Source of the DNA: Tritrichomonas musculus
Taxonomy: Eukaryota; Parabasalia; Tritrichomonadida; Tritrichomonadidae
Reading direction: 5' to 3'
Length of the DNA: 64,000 nt
Assembly (NCBI GenBank): GCA_039105265.1
Contig: JAPFFF010000001.1
Coordinates: forward strand, 6,324,001-6,388,000
Made by a program: the position numbers and the translations under genes. Under the pieces are notes generated by a model. It was not told the origin of the DNA and made no database searches. It saw nothing but the letters and a program-made list of their open reading frames with translations. Shown here in pieces: positions 1 through 11,632 of the stretch; the first letter of the stretch is position 1, and every line of letters begins with the position of its first letter.

Positions 1-855
1 CTACTACTAACTATATACTACTACTACTACTACTATATACTACTACTATATACTACTACTAACTATATACTACTACTAACTATATACTACTACTAACTAT
101 ATACTACTACTAACTACTATACTACTATATACTACTACTAACTATATACTACTACTAACTATATACTACTACTACTACTACTACTAACTATATACTACTA
201 CTAACTATATACTACTACTACTATATACTACTACTAACTATATACTACTACTAACTATATACTACTACTAACTATATACTACTACTAACTATATACTACT
301 ACTAACTATATACTACTACTAACTATATACTACTACTAACTATATACTACTACTAACTATATACTACTACTAACTATATACTACTACTAACTATATACTA
401 CTACTAACTATATACTACTACTAACTATATACTACTACTAACTATATACTACTACTAACTATATACTACTACTAACTATATACTACTACTAACTATATAC
501 TACTACTAACTATATACTACTACTAACTATATACTACTACTAACTATATACTACTACTAACTATATACTACTACTAACTATATACTACTACTAACTATAT
601 ACTACTACTAACTATATACTACTACTAACTATATACTACTACTAACTATATACTACTACTAACTATATACTACTACTAACTATATACTACTACTAACTAT
701 ATACTACTACTAACTATATACTACTACTAACTATATACTACTACTACTACTACTACTATATACTACTACTACTACTACTAACTATATACTACTACTATAC
801 TAACTATATACTACTACTACTACTAACTATATACTACTACTAACTATATACTACC
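1..855. repeat. 17-bp AT satellite, left array
   Basis: A tandem array of the unit CTAACTATATACTACTA, with some variant and shortened units near both ends. It runs from the window edge to about 855, where it gives way to non-repetitive DNA. The same satellite in the opposite orientation lies at 9729-11135, outside the other arm of the large palindrome. No gene is seen in it. Confidence 0.95.
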
Positions 856-876
856 TACATACTAATTACATATTAA

Positions 877-1170
877 CAATATACAAGTTATATACCTTAT
901 ATACAAACTATATGCAAAAAGATAGACGACGATGTTAAACTAGGAGATACAGTTAAGATATTTGGGTACAAACTACTTAAAAGTTCGTTATTAATACGTT
1001 GTTCTATTAATAGCGGAGACCTAAAAAATTATATAGCGACATACTGGCTTAAGGAAATTATCCTTGGTAAACTTAAATCTACAAAAATAACCAATTGTAT
1101 AGAAGCTGTTGTTGGACCCACTAAGACCACACCACAAAAACAGAAATGCTATATTTATGTGGTTAGCTAA
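877..1170 (+). pseudogene. C-terminal piece of an 826-aa-type gene (left arm)
   Basis: An open frame without an ATG, about 97 codons, which begins next to the satellite. Its translation resembles the last 70 residues of the 826-aa protein encoded at 11633-14113. Both contain a GDxxxIF stretch, then a VVG core, and both end in a Cys-Tyr rich tail (CYIYVVS here, CYYFIS there). It faces the 85-aa ORF tail to tail, with about 12 bases between the stops. Only this end of the gene is present beside the satellite. Function unknown. Confidence 0.55.
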
Positions 1171-1182
1171 AAATAATTTATT

Positions 1183-1440
1183 CTATTCTCCATCTAGTAC
1201 TGTCGATGCAGACATACAATATAAAATGTCGTCGTCTTGTCTATCGAAGAATAAGATGCGATACTTCTTAATAAACACACCAGGGAATGTAAAACTATAT
1301 TTTCCTTTAATAGTAGAATATTTATGTACTTTTCCTTTTGGGTCCTTAATTAAAACATAGTTGTTGTAATCTTGGATAGTGCATCCATTAAAAGTAAATG
1401 TTCTCTCTGTTGGTATCTGTATGGTATCTTTAAAAGACAT
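1183..1440 (-). CDS. Unknown 85-aa protein (left arm copy)
   Basis: I do not recognise this protein. It begins MSFKDTIQIP, is mostly beta-type in composition, and has an RILFFDRQDDDILY stretch near its end. The upstream flank (1441-1575) contains a block related to 11520-11615, beside the 826-aa gene, so this small gene and the 826-aa type gene appear to belong to one repeated unit. An identical copy lies in the other arm. The start is the only ATG near the 5' end. Confidence 0.5.
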   Translation of the reverse strand: MSFKDTIQIPTERTFTFNGCTIQDYNNYVLIKDPKGKVHKYSTIKGKYSFTFPGVFIKKYRILFFDRQDDDILYCMSASTVLDGE

Positions 1441-1714
1441 TTATGCGGAAATAAAAATAACCAAATACTATAACGAATATTTGCGACACGATTAATTGCT
1501 ACTTTTTAAAATTTATAACTATATTTTATTTTTGGAATCCACAAAGGAACAACATTGTAAGAAACACATAGAGGAACCTATATGCAATATCTGGTGTGTA
1601 GGAAAATCGACGGACCCAATAAATAAAGTTGCCAACGATGCGATTAATTAGATTTCCTTCCACATTCCATTTCGAACATATTACTACCATACATTTCCAG
1701 GTTGTGTATTTGTT

Positions 1715-1950
1715 AGTATTTGTAAGATACATCTATGGTTATAGAATACATCTATATTTATAGAATACATTTGCTGTTGGTGCGATACATTTACGGCTTG
1801 TAGGATACATCTAAGGTTTGTGCGATACATTTGCAATTTTTGGGATACATTTGCGGCTTGTGCGATACATTTACGGTTTGTGCGATACATTTGCAATTTT
1901 TGGGATACATTTGCGGCTTGTGCGATACATTTACGGTTTGGGTATTTGTT
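1715..1950. repeat. 20-bp tandem repeat (left arm)
   Basis: About ten imperfect copies of a 20-bp unit built on GTGCGATACATTT, alternating between CGGTTTGTGC and CAATTTTTGG type units. The mirror copy is at 8634-8869. A related GATACC motif recurs at 11150-11215. ORFs through this stretch are repeat translations. Confidence 0.85.
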
Positions 1951-2046
1951 TATTTTTTGGAACACACAGAGAAAAGTATTATTAGGTAATTTTAAAAACA
2001 TATACGAAAAATAGAGAAAATAGACGAAATATATAGAAACGCATAA

Positions 2047-3955
2047 TTGTACCAATAGCAACAACAACTAAAACAACAACAACAACCATATACACCAACA
2101 GCAGCAATAACTACAACAACAACTAAAACAACAACAACAACAACCATATGCACCAATAACTAAAACAACTATACACACCAACAGCAATTACAACTACAAC
2201 AACCATATGTGCTAATAGCAACAACAACTATATGCACCAATAGCAACAATAACTAAAACAACTATATGCACTAATAGCATTAACGGCAACAACTACAACA
2301 ACCATATGCACCAATAACTAAAACAACTATAACACCAATAACAACAACAACTAAAATAACTATATGCACCAATAGTAATAACAACTAAAACAACTATATG
2401 CACCAATAGCAACAACAACCATATGTGCTAATAGCAGCAATAGCAACAATAACTAAAACAATTATAACAGCAATAGCAACAATAACTAAACAACTATAAC
2501 ACCAATAACAACAACAACTAAAATAACTATATGCACCAATAGTAATAACAACTAAAACAACTATATGCACCAATAGCAACAACAACCATATGTGCTAATA
2601 GCAACAATAGCAACAATAACTAAAACAACTATTTGCATTAATAGCAACAACAACCATATGCACTAATAGAGCAAATAGCAACAACAACTAAAACAACAAC
2701 TATATGCACCAATAACTAAAACAACTAAAACAACTATATATACCAATAGCAACAACAACTACAACAACAACTATATGCATTAATAGCAACAACAACCATA
2801 TGCACTAATAGAGCCAATAGCAACAACAACTAAAACAACAACTATACGCACCAATAGCAATAACAACTAAAGCAACCATATGCGCTAATAGCAACAACAA
2901 CTAAAACAACTATATATACCAATAGCAACAACAACTATATGCATTAATAGCAACAACAACCATATGTGCTAATAGCAACAACAACTAAAATAACTATATA
3001 CACCAATAGTAATAACAACTAAAGCAACTATATGCACTAATAGCAACAACAACTAAAACAACTATATGCACCAATAGCAACAATAACTAAAACAACTAAA
3101 ACAACTATAACAACAATAACAACAACAACTAAAACAACTATATGCACCAATAGCAACAATAACTAAAACAACTAAAACAACAATAACAACAATAACAACA
3201 AAAACTAAAATAACTATATGCACCAACAACTAAAACAACTATATGCACCAATAGCAACAATAACTAAAACAACTAAAACAACAATAACAACAAAAACTAA
3301 AACAACTATATGTACCAATAGCAACAATAACTAAAACAACTAAAACAACTATAACAACAACAACTAAAATAACTATATGCGCCAACAACTAAAACAACTA
3401 TATGTACCAATAGCAACAACAACTACAACAACAACTATATGCATTAATAGCAACAACAACCATATGTGCTAATAGCAACAATAACTAAAACAACTAAAAC
3501 AACTATATGTACCAATAGCAACAACAACTACAACAACAACTATATGCATTAATAGCAACAACAACCATATGTGCTAATAGCAACAATAACTAAAACAATT
3601 ATAACAGCAATAGCAACAATAACTAAACAACTATAACAACAATAACAACAACAACTAAAATAACTATATGCACCAATAGTAATAACAACTAAAGCAACCA
3701 TATACACCAATAACAACAACAACTACAACAACAACTATATGCGACAATAGCAACAATAACTAAAACAACTACAACAACCATATGCATTAATAGCACCAAT
3801 AGCAATAACAACTAAAGCAACCATATGCATTAATAGTAACAACAACCATATACACCAATAACAACAACAACTAAAATAACTATATGCACCAATAGCAATA
3901 ACAACAACAATATGCTCTAATAGCAACAACAACCATAACAGCAACCATATGCATT
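2047..3955. repeat. Low-complexity CAACAACTA-type repeat block (left arm)
   Basis: About 1.9 kb of purine/AC-rich degenerate repeats. The words are AACAACTATATGCACCAATA, GCAACAATAACTAAAACAAC and close variants in changing order. Short ORFs here translate to Tyr/Cys/Val repeats and are not gene-like. The mirror block is at 6629-8537. Confidence 0.9.
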
Positions 3956-3959
3956 TACG

Positions 3960-4148
3960 ATGTATTTATATAAAACCACAACTAGAACTTTAAATAGAGA
4001 TGTTTATAAAAATATGGAGTACCTCGAAAATTTAATGCCATCGAATCTTATTTATTACAATTCTATCGAGAAACAATTTAATTTACTTTATTTTTATTTT
4101 TGGATTCCTTATGTATTCTTATACACATTCCTCTGTATGGTTCTATAG
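3960..4148 (+). pseudogene. Internal piece of an 826-aa-type gene (left arm)
   Basis: A 62-codon frame containing MPSNLIYYNSIEKQFNLL. This resembles LPPNLIFYNSISKQWSLL in the middle of the 826-aa protein (about residue 380). The match is short but dense. It lies on the same strand as the C-terminal piece at 877-1170 but in the wrong order, so the arm looks like a scrambled mosaic of one element family. The mirror copy is at 6436-6624. Confidence 0.5.
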
Positions 4149-4249
4149 CGAAATATTCCTTTTTCCAAAACCTATTTCTTTGCTTGGTACTTATTTTGGT
4201 TTTGTTTTGTACCTTTATGGTTTTGTTTGGCATTTGCTCCGCTTGGCAC

Positions 4250-4975
4250 TTATTTTAATACTTGTTTTGGTTATTGCATGTTTTGGTTAATACTTGTTTT
4301 GGTTATTGCATGTTTTGGTTAATACTTGTTTTGGTTATTGTATGTTTTGGTTAATACTTGTTTTGGTTAATACTTGTTTTGGTTAATACTTGTTTTGGTT
4401 ATTGCATGTTTTGGTTAATACTTGTTTTGGTTATTGCATGTTTTGGTTAATACTTGTTTTGGTTATTGCATGTTTTGGTTAATACTTGTTTTGGTTAATA
4501 CTTGTTTTGGTTAATACTTGTTTTGGTTATTGCATGTTTTGGTTAATACTTGTTTTGGTTATTGCATGTTTTGGTTAATACTTGTTTTGGTTATTGCATG
4601 TTTTGGTTAATACTTGTTTTGGTTATTGCATGTTTTGGTTAATACTTGTTTTGGTTATTGCATGTTTTGGATAATACTTGTTTTGGTTAATACTTGTTTT
4701 GGTTAATACTTGTTTTGGTTATTGCATGTTTTGGTTAATACTTGTTTTGGTTATTGCATGTTTTGGTTAATACTTGTTTTGGTTAATACTTGTTTTGGTT
4801 AATACTTGTTTTGGTTATTGCATGTTTTGGTTAATACTTGTTTTGGTTATTGCATGTTTTGGATAATACTTGTTTTGGTTATTGCATGTTTTGGTTAATA
4901 CTTGTTTTGGTTATTGCATGTTTTGGTTAATACTTGTTTTGGTTATTGCATGTTTTGGTTAATACTCGTTTTGGT
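4250..4975. repeat. TTGGTTAATACTTG minisatellite (left arm)
   Basis: A tandem array alternating two 18-bp half units, TTGGTTAATACTTGTTTT and TTGGTTATTGCATGTTTT, in irregular order. No gene is supported. The mirror array is at 5609-6334. Confidence 0.93.
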
Positions 4976-5109
4976 ACTTATTTTATTTGGTACATCGATG
5001 GATTTAATTGTTATTTTATTATTATTTCTAGTTTTGTTTATTTTTGGATATTTCTCTATTATTTATAATGGAATCCAATTTGGATTTTTTTGTATTCCAT
5101 AGAGTTTTG

Positions 5110-5474
5110 CATAAAAATTCTGCAAATCTATGCAAAAGTAGATAAATCTATGCAAAATACAAGAAACTCTGCAAAAGTAGATAAACTAAAGAAAACACAA
5201 GAAACTCTGCAAAAGTAGATAAATCTATGCAAAATACAAGAAACTCTGCAAAAGTAGATAAACTAAAGAAAACACAAGAAACTCTGCAAAAGTAGATAAA
5301 CTAAAGAAAACACAAGAAACTCTGCAAAAGTACAAGATAAATAAACTAAAGAAAACACAAGAAACTCTGCAAAAGTAGAAAACTAAAGAAAACACAAGAA
5401 ACTCTGCAAAAGTAGATAAACTAAAGAAAACACAAGAAACTCTGCAAAAGTAGAGAAAATACTGTAAATCTAAG
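5110..5474. repeat. Central spacer of the palindrome, about 38-bp repeats
   Basis: The asymmetric centre of the palindrome. It contains about nine imperfect units with the core GAAACTCTGCAAAAGTAGAT followed by AAACTAAAGAAAACACAA. Both flanks turn into the arms at the words AGAGTTTTGC and GCAAAACTCT. A non-palindromic centre of this size is less typical of a simple read-through hairpin artefact, but does not exclude one. Confidence 0.85.
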
Positions 5475-5608
5475 CAAAACTCTATGGAATACAAAAAAAT
5501 CCAAATTGGATTCCATTATAAATAATAGAGAAATATCCAAAAATAAACAAAACTAGAAATAATAATAAAATAACAATTAAATCCATCGATGTACCAAATA
5601 AAATAAGT

Positions 5609-6334
5609 ACCAAAACGAGTATTAACCAAAACATGCAATAACCAAAACAAGTATTAACCAAAACATGCAATAACCAAAACAAGTATTAACCAAAACATGC
5701 AATAACCAAAACAAGTATTATCCAAAACATGCAATAACCAAAACAAGTATTAACCAAAACATGCAATAACCAAAACAAGTATTAACCAAAACATGCAATA
5801 ACCAAAACAAGTATTAACCAAAACATGCAATAACCAAAACAAGTATTAACCAAAACAAGTATTAACCAAAACAAGTATTAACCAAAACATGCAATAACCA
5901 AAACAAGTATTAACCAAAACATGCAATAACCAAAACAAGTATTAACCAAAACATGCAATAACCAAAACAAGTATTAACCAAAACATGCAATAACCAAAAC
6001 AAGTATTAACCAAAACATGCAATAACCAAAACAAGTATTAACCAAAACATGCAATAACCAAAACAAGTATTAACCAAAACAAGTATTAACCAAAACAAGT
6101 ATTAACCAAAACATGCAATAACCAAAACAAGTATTAACCAAAACATGCAATAACCAAAACAAGTATTAACCAAAACATGCAATAACCAAAACAAGTATTA
6201 ACCAAAACAAGTATTAACCAAAACAAGTATTAACCAAAACATACAATAACCAAAACAAGTATTAACCAAAACATGCAATAACCAAAACAAGTATTAACCA
6301 AAACATGCAATAACCAAAACAAGTATTAAAATAA
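5609..6334. repeat. TTGGTTAATACTTG minisatellite (right arm mirror)
   Basis: The reverse-complement copy of the array at 4250-4975, with the same order of variant units as far as I can follow. Confidence 0.9.
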
Positions 6335-6435
6335 GTGCCAAGCGGAGCAAATGCCAAACAAAACCATAAAGGTACAAAACAAAACCAAAATAAGTACCAA
6401 GCAAAGAAATAGGTTTTGGAAAAAGGAATATTTCG

Positions 6436-6624
6436 CTATAGAACCATACAGAGGAATGTGTATAAGAATACATAAGGAATCCAAAAATAAAAATAAAGTA
6501 AATTAAATTGTTTCTCGATAGAATTGTAATAAATAAGATTCGATGGCATTAAATTTTCGAGGTACTCCATATTTTTATAAACATCTCTATTTAAAGTTCT
6601 AGTTGTGGTTTTATATAAATACAT
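6436..6624 (-). pseudogene. Internal piece of an 826-aa-type gene (right arm)
   Basis: The mirror copy of 3960-4148, with an identical translation. Confidence 0.5.
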
Positions 6625-6628
6625 CGTA

Positions 6629-8537
6629 AATGCATATGGTTGCTGTTATGGTTGTTGTTGCTATTAGAGCATATTGTTGTTGTTATTGCTATTGGTGCAT
6701 ATAGTTATTTTAGTTGTTGTTGTTATTGGTGTATATGGTTGTTGTTACTATTAATGCATATGGTTGCTTTAGTTGTTATTGCTATTGGTGCTATTAATGC
6801 ATATGGTTGTTGTAGTTGTTTTAGTTATTGTTGCTATTGTCGCATATAGTTGTTGTTGTAGTTGTTGTTGTTATTGGTGTATATGGTTGCTTTAGTTGTT
6901 ATTACTATTGGTGCATATAGTTATTTTAGTTGTTGTTGTTATTGTTGTTATAGTTGTTTAGTTATTGTTGCTATTGCTGTTATAATTGTTTTAGTTATTG
7001 TTGCTATTAGCACATATGGTTGTTGTTGCTATTAATGCATATAGTTGTTGTTGTAGTTGTTGTTGCTATTGGTACATATAGTTGTTTTAGTTGTTTTAGT
7101 TATTGTTGCTATTAGCACATATGGTTGTTGTTGCTATTAATGCATATAGTTGTTGTTGTAGTTGTTGTTGCTATTGGTACATATAGTTGTTTTAGTTGTT
7201 GGCGCATATAGTTATTTTAGTTGTTGTTGTTATAGTTGTTTTAGTTGTTTTAGTTATTGTTGCTATTGGTACATATAGTTGTTTTAGTTTTTGTTGTTAT
7301 TGTTGTTTTAGTTGTTTTAGTTATTGTTGCTATTGGTGCATATAGTTGTTTTAGTTGTTGGTGCATATAGTTATTTTAGTTTTTGTTGTTATTGTTGTTA
7401 TTGTTGTTTTAGTTGTTTTAGTTATTGTTGCTATTGGTGCATATAGTTGTTTTAGTTGTTGTTGTTATTGTTGTTATAGTTGTTTTAGTTGTTTTAGTTA
7501 TTGTTGCTATTGGTGCATATAGTTGTTTTAGTTGTTGTTGCTATTAGTGCATATAGTTGCTTTAGTTGTTATTACTATTGGTGTATATAGTTATTTTAGT
7601 TGTTGTTGCTATTAGCACATATGGTTGTTGTTGCTATTAATGCATATAGTTGTTGTTGCTATTGGTATATATAGTTGTTTTAGTTGTTGTTGCTATTAGC
7701 GCATATGGTTGCTTTAGTTGTTATTGCTATTGGTGCGTATAGTTGTTGTTTTAGTTGTTGTTGCTATTGGCTCTATTAGTGCATATGGTTGTTGTTGCTA
7801 TTAATGCATATAGTTGTTGTTGTAGTTGTTGTTGCTATTGGTATATATAGTTGTTTTAGTTGTTTTAGTTATTGGTGCATATAGTTGTTGTTTTAGTTGT
7901 TGTTGCTATTTGCTCTATTAGTGCATATGGTTGTTGTTGCTATTAATGCAAATAGTTGTTTTAGTTATTGTTGCTATTGTTGCTATTAGCACATATGGTT
8001 GTTGTTGCTATTGGTGCATATAGTTGTTTTAGTTGTTATTACTATTGGTGCATATAGTTATTTTAGTTGTTGTTGTTATTGGTGTTATAGTTGTTTAGTT
8101 ATTGTTGCTATTGCTGTTATAATTGTTTTAGTTATTGTTGCTATTGCTGCTATTAGCACATATGGTTGTTGTTGCTATTGGTGCATATAGTTGTTTTAGT
8201 TGTTATTACTATTGGTGCATATAGTTATTTTAGTTGTTGTTGTTATTGGTGTTATAGTTGTTTTAGTTATTGGTGCATATGGTTGTTGTAGTTGTTGCCG
8301 TTAATGCTATTAGTGCATATAGTTGTTTTAGTTATTGTTGCTATTGGTGCATATAGTTGTTGTTGCTATTAGCACATATGGTTGTTGTAGTTGTAATTGC
8401 TGTTGGTGTGTATAGTTGTTTTAGTTATTGGTGCATATGGTTGTTGTTGTTGTTGTTTTAGTTGTTGTTGTAGTTATTGCTGCTGTTGGTGTATATGGTT
8501 GTTGTTGTTGTTTTAGTTGTTGTTGCTATTGGTACAA
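6629..8537. repeat. Low-complexity TTGTTGTTG-type repeat block (right arm mirror)
   Basis: The reverse complement of 2047-3955, with the same degenerate words. No gene-like frame. Confidence 0.88.
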
Positions 8538-8633
8538 TTATGCGTTTCTATATATTTCGTCTATTTTCTCTATTTTTCGTATATGTTTTTAAAATTACCT
8601 AATAATACTTTTCTCTGTGTGTTCCAAAAAATA

Positions 8634-8869
8634 AACAAATACCCAAACCGTAAATGTATCGCACAAGCCGCAAATGTATCCCAAAAATTGCAAATGTATC
8701 GCACAAACCGTAAATGTATCGCACAAGCCGCAAATGTATCCCAAAAATTGCAAATGTATCGCACAAACCTTAGATGTATCCTACAAGCCGTAAATGTATC
8801 GCACCAACAGCAAATGTATTCTATAAATATAGATGTATTCTATAACCATAGATGTATCTTACAAATACT
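8634..8869. repeat. 20-bp tandem repeat (right arm mirror)
   Basis: The reverse-complement copy of 1715-1950, with AAATGTATCGCAC-type units. Confidence 0.83.
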
Positions 8870-9143
8870 AACAAATACACAACCTGGAAATGTATGGTAG
8901 TAATATGTTCGAAATGGAATGTGGAAGGAAATCTAATTAATCGCATCGTTGGCAACTTTATTTATTGGGTCCGTCGATTTTCCTACACACCAGATATTGC
9001 ATATAGGTTCCTCTATGTGTTTCTTACAATGTTGTTCCTTTGTGGATTCCAAAAATAAAATATAGTTATAAATTTTAAAAAGTAGCAATTAATCGTGTCG
9101 CAAATATTCGTTATAGTATTTGGTTATTTTTATTTCCGCATAA

Positions 9144-9401
9144 ATGTCTTTTAAAGATACCATACAGATACCAACAGAGAGAACATTTACTTTTAATGGA
9201 TGCACTATCCAAGATTACAACAACTATGTTTTAATTAAGGACCCAAAAGGAAAAGTACATAAATATTCTACTATTAAAGGAAAATATAGTTTTACATTCC
9301 CTGGTGTGTTTATTAAGAAGTATCGCATCTTATTCTTCGATAGACAAGACGACGACATTTTATATTGTATGTCTGCATCGACAGTACTAGATGGAGAATA
9401 G
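9144..9401 (+). CDS. Unknown 85-aa protein (right arm copy)
   Basis: Identical to the left-arm protein (MSFKDTIQIP start). Its 5' flank at about 9010-9143 is clearly related to 11515-11615: both contain TTGTTCCTTTGTGGATTCCA, then AAGTAGCAATTAAT, then TATTTGGTTAT. In the copy at 11.6 kb the 85-aa gene is absent and the flank meets the 3' end of the 826-aa gene almost directly. Confidence 0.5.
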   Translation: MSFKDTIQIPTERTFTFNGCTIQDYNNYVLIKDPKGKVHKYSTIKGKYSFTFPGVFIKKYRILFFDRQDDDILYCMSASTVLDGE

Positions 9402-9413
9402 AATAAATTATTT

Positions 9414-9707
9414 TTAGCTAACCACATAAATATAGCATTTCTGTTTTTGTGGTGTGGTCTTAGTGGGTCCAACAACAGCTTCTATACAATTGGTTATTTT
9501 TGTAGATTTAAGTTTACCAAGGATAATTTCCTTAAGCCAGTATGTCGCTATATAATTTTTTAGGTCTCCGCTATTAATAGAACAACGTATTAATAACGAA
9601 CTTTTAAGTAGTTTGTACCCAAATATCTTAACTGTATCTCCTAGTTTAACATCGTCGTCTATCTTTTTGCATATAGTTTGTATATAAGGTATATAACTTG
9701 TATATTG
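9414..9707 (-). pseudogene. C-terminal piece of an 826-aa-type gene (right arm)
   Basis: The mirror copy of 877-1170. Its 5' end lies next to the 17-bp satellite array that starts at about 9729. Because the 85-aa ORF sits tail to tail with it, the arm keeps the local gene order expected around the end of an 826-aa-type gene. Confidence 0.55.
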
Positions 9708-9728
9708 TTAATATGTAATTAGTATGTA

Positions 9729-11135
9729 GGTAGTATATAGTTAGTAGTAGTATATAGTTAGTAGTAGTATATAGTTAGTAGTAGTATATAGTTAGTAGTA
9801 GTATATAGTTAGTAGTAGTATATAGTTAGTAGTAGTATATAGTTAGTAGTAGTATATAGTTAGTAGTAGTATATAGTTAGTAGTAGTATATAGTTAGTAG
9901 TAGTATATAGTTAGTAGTAGTATATAGTTAGTAGTAGTATATAGTTAGTAGTAGTATATAGTTAGTAGTAGTATATAGTTAGTAGTAGTATATAGTTAGT
10001 AGTAGTATATAGTTAGTAGTAGTATATAGTTAGTAGTAGTATATAGTTAGTAGTAGTATATAGTTAGTAGTAGTATATAGTTAGTAGTAGTAGTAGTAGT
10101 ATATAGTTAGTAGTATAGTAGTAGTATATAGTAGTAGTATATAGTTAGTAGTAGTATATAGTAGTATATAGTTAGTAGTAGTAGTAGTATATAGTTAGTA
10201 GTAGTAGTTAGTAGTAGTATATAGTTAGTAGTAGTATATAGTAGTAGTATATAGTTAGTAGTATATAGTTAGTAGTAGTATATAGTTAGTAGTAGTATAT
10301 AGTTAGTAGTAGTATATAGTTAGTAGTAGTATATAGTTAGTAGTAGTATATAGTTAGTAGTAGTATATAGTTAGTAGTAGTATATAGTTAGTAGTAGTAT
10401 ATAGTTAGTAGTAGTATATAGTTAGTAGTAGTATATAGTTAGTAGTAGTATATAGTTAGTAGTAGTATATAGTTAGTAGTAGTATATAGTTAGTAGTAGT
10501 ATATAGTTAGTAGTAGTATATAGTTAGTAGTAGTATATAGTTAGTAGTAGTATATAGTTAGTAGTAGTATATAGTTAGTAGTAGTATATAGTTAGTAGTA
10601 GTATATAGTTAGTAGTAGTATATAGTTAGTAGTAGTATATAGTTAGTAGTAGTATATAGTTAGTAGTAGTATATAGTTAGTAGTAGTATATAGTTAGTAG
10701 TAGTATATAGTTAGTAGTAGTATATAGTTAGTAGTAGTATATAGTTAGTAGTAGTATATAGTTAGTAGTAGTATATAGTTAGTAGTAGTATATAGTTAGT
10801 AGTAGTATATAGTTAGTAGTAGTATATAGTTAGTAGTAGTATATAGTTAGTAGTAGTATATAGTTAGTAGTAGTATATAGTTAGTAGTAGTATATAGTTA
10901 GTAGTAGTATATAGTTAGTAGTAGTATATAGTTAGTAGTAGTATATAGTTAGTAGTAGTATATAGTTAGTAGTAGTATATAGTTAGTAGTAGTATATAGT
11001 TAGTAGTAGTATATAGTTAGTAGTAGTATATAGTTAGTAGTAGTATATAGTTAGTAGTAGTATATAGTTAGTAGTAGTATATAGTTAGTAGTAGTATATA
11101 GTTAGTATGTAGTTGGTATATAGTTAGTAGTATAT
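9729..11135. repeat. 17-bp AT satellite, right array
   Basis: A tandem array of TAGTAGTAGTATATAGT, the reverse complement of the left array. It is mostly regular, with a patch of shortened and rearranged units around 10080-10270. A 15-base match to this unit (AACTATATACTACTA) also sits at about 29037-29051, at the inferred right end of the first Polinton, in the opposite orientation. Confidence 0.95.
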
Positions 11136-11214
11136 AGAGTATATGGTTTTGTGCGATACCTATTGGTTTTATACGATACCTCTATGCTTTGTTAGATACC
11201 TGTCTAGTTAGATA

Positions 11215-11430
11215 CCTCTATATCTTTATGTAATATAGCTCGCATGGATATATTATAAGTGGATGTATTAGTGGATATATTGTTGGGTGTTCCATAAGTG
11301 GATATAATAGTGGATGTATTAATAGATATACTATTGGATTGTATTGGTGGATATATTGTTGGATATATTGTTGGATATATTAATGGATATATTGTTGGAT
11401 ATATTGTTGGATATATTAATGGATATACTA
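11215..11430. repeat. GGATATATTGTT short tandem repeats
   Basis: Imperfect 12-18-bp units with the core GGATATATTGTT or GGATATATTAAT. Preceded at 11150-11215 by GATACC-type repeats that resemble the 20-bp repeat of the palindrome arms. No gene is supported. Confidence 0.75.
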
Positions 11431-11632
11431 TAAAACCTCTAAACAGCAAAAATGTTGCTTTATATGGTCGCGTTTTAGAGATGGTAGAATTTGCCACCTG
11501 GATAATGTAAATGGGTCACTCTATGCGTTTCTAATAATGTTGTTCCTTTGTGGATTCCAAAAATAGAATATTGTATAAATCTTAAAAGTAGCAATTAATT
11601 GTTATAATATTTGGTTATGTCTGCTTCCTGCT

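Larger units (their letters stand above)
815..9769. repeat. Giant palindrome: two 4.3-kb inverted arms
   Basis: Positions x and 10584-x are reverse complements from about 815 to 5109 (partner 5475-9769). Every ORF in the left arm has an identical mirror copy with the same coordinate sum, so no indels separate the arms. Identity is lost in the outer satellite arrays and in the 365-bp central spacer. The arms hold an 85-aa ORF, pieces related to the 826-aa gene at 11633-14113, and several tandem repeats. It could be a true inverted duplication, a structure of a mobile element, or an artefact of long-read assembly. The sequence alone cannot decide. Confidence 0.93.

Noticed and set aside
1109-1360. 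83-codon frame opposite the 85-aa ORF, and its mirror at 9224-9475
   Set aside because: It overlaps both the 85-aa ORF and the 826-aa-type C-terminal piece on other frames, and its composition is poorer than both.
2394-2585. Short Tyr/Cys/Val-rich frames in the low-complexity blocks (also 3735-3944, 6640-6849, 7999-8190)
   Set aside because: They are direct translations of degenerate CAACAACTA repeats and have no independent support.
1-11135. Tandem repeats as a possible CRISPR array
   Set aside because: Units are head-to-tail without unique spacers, and the genome is eukaryotic. These are satellites and minisatellites.
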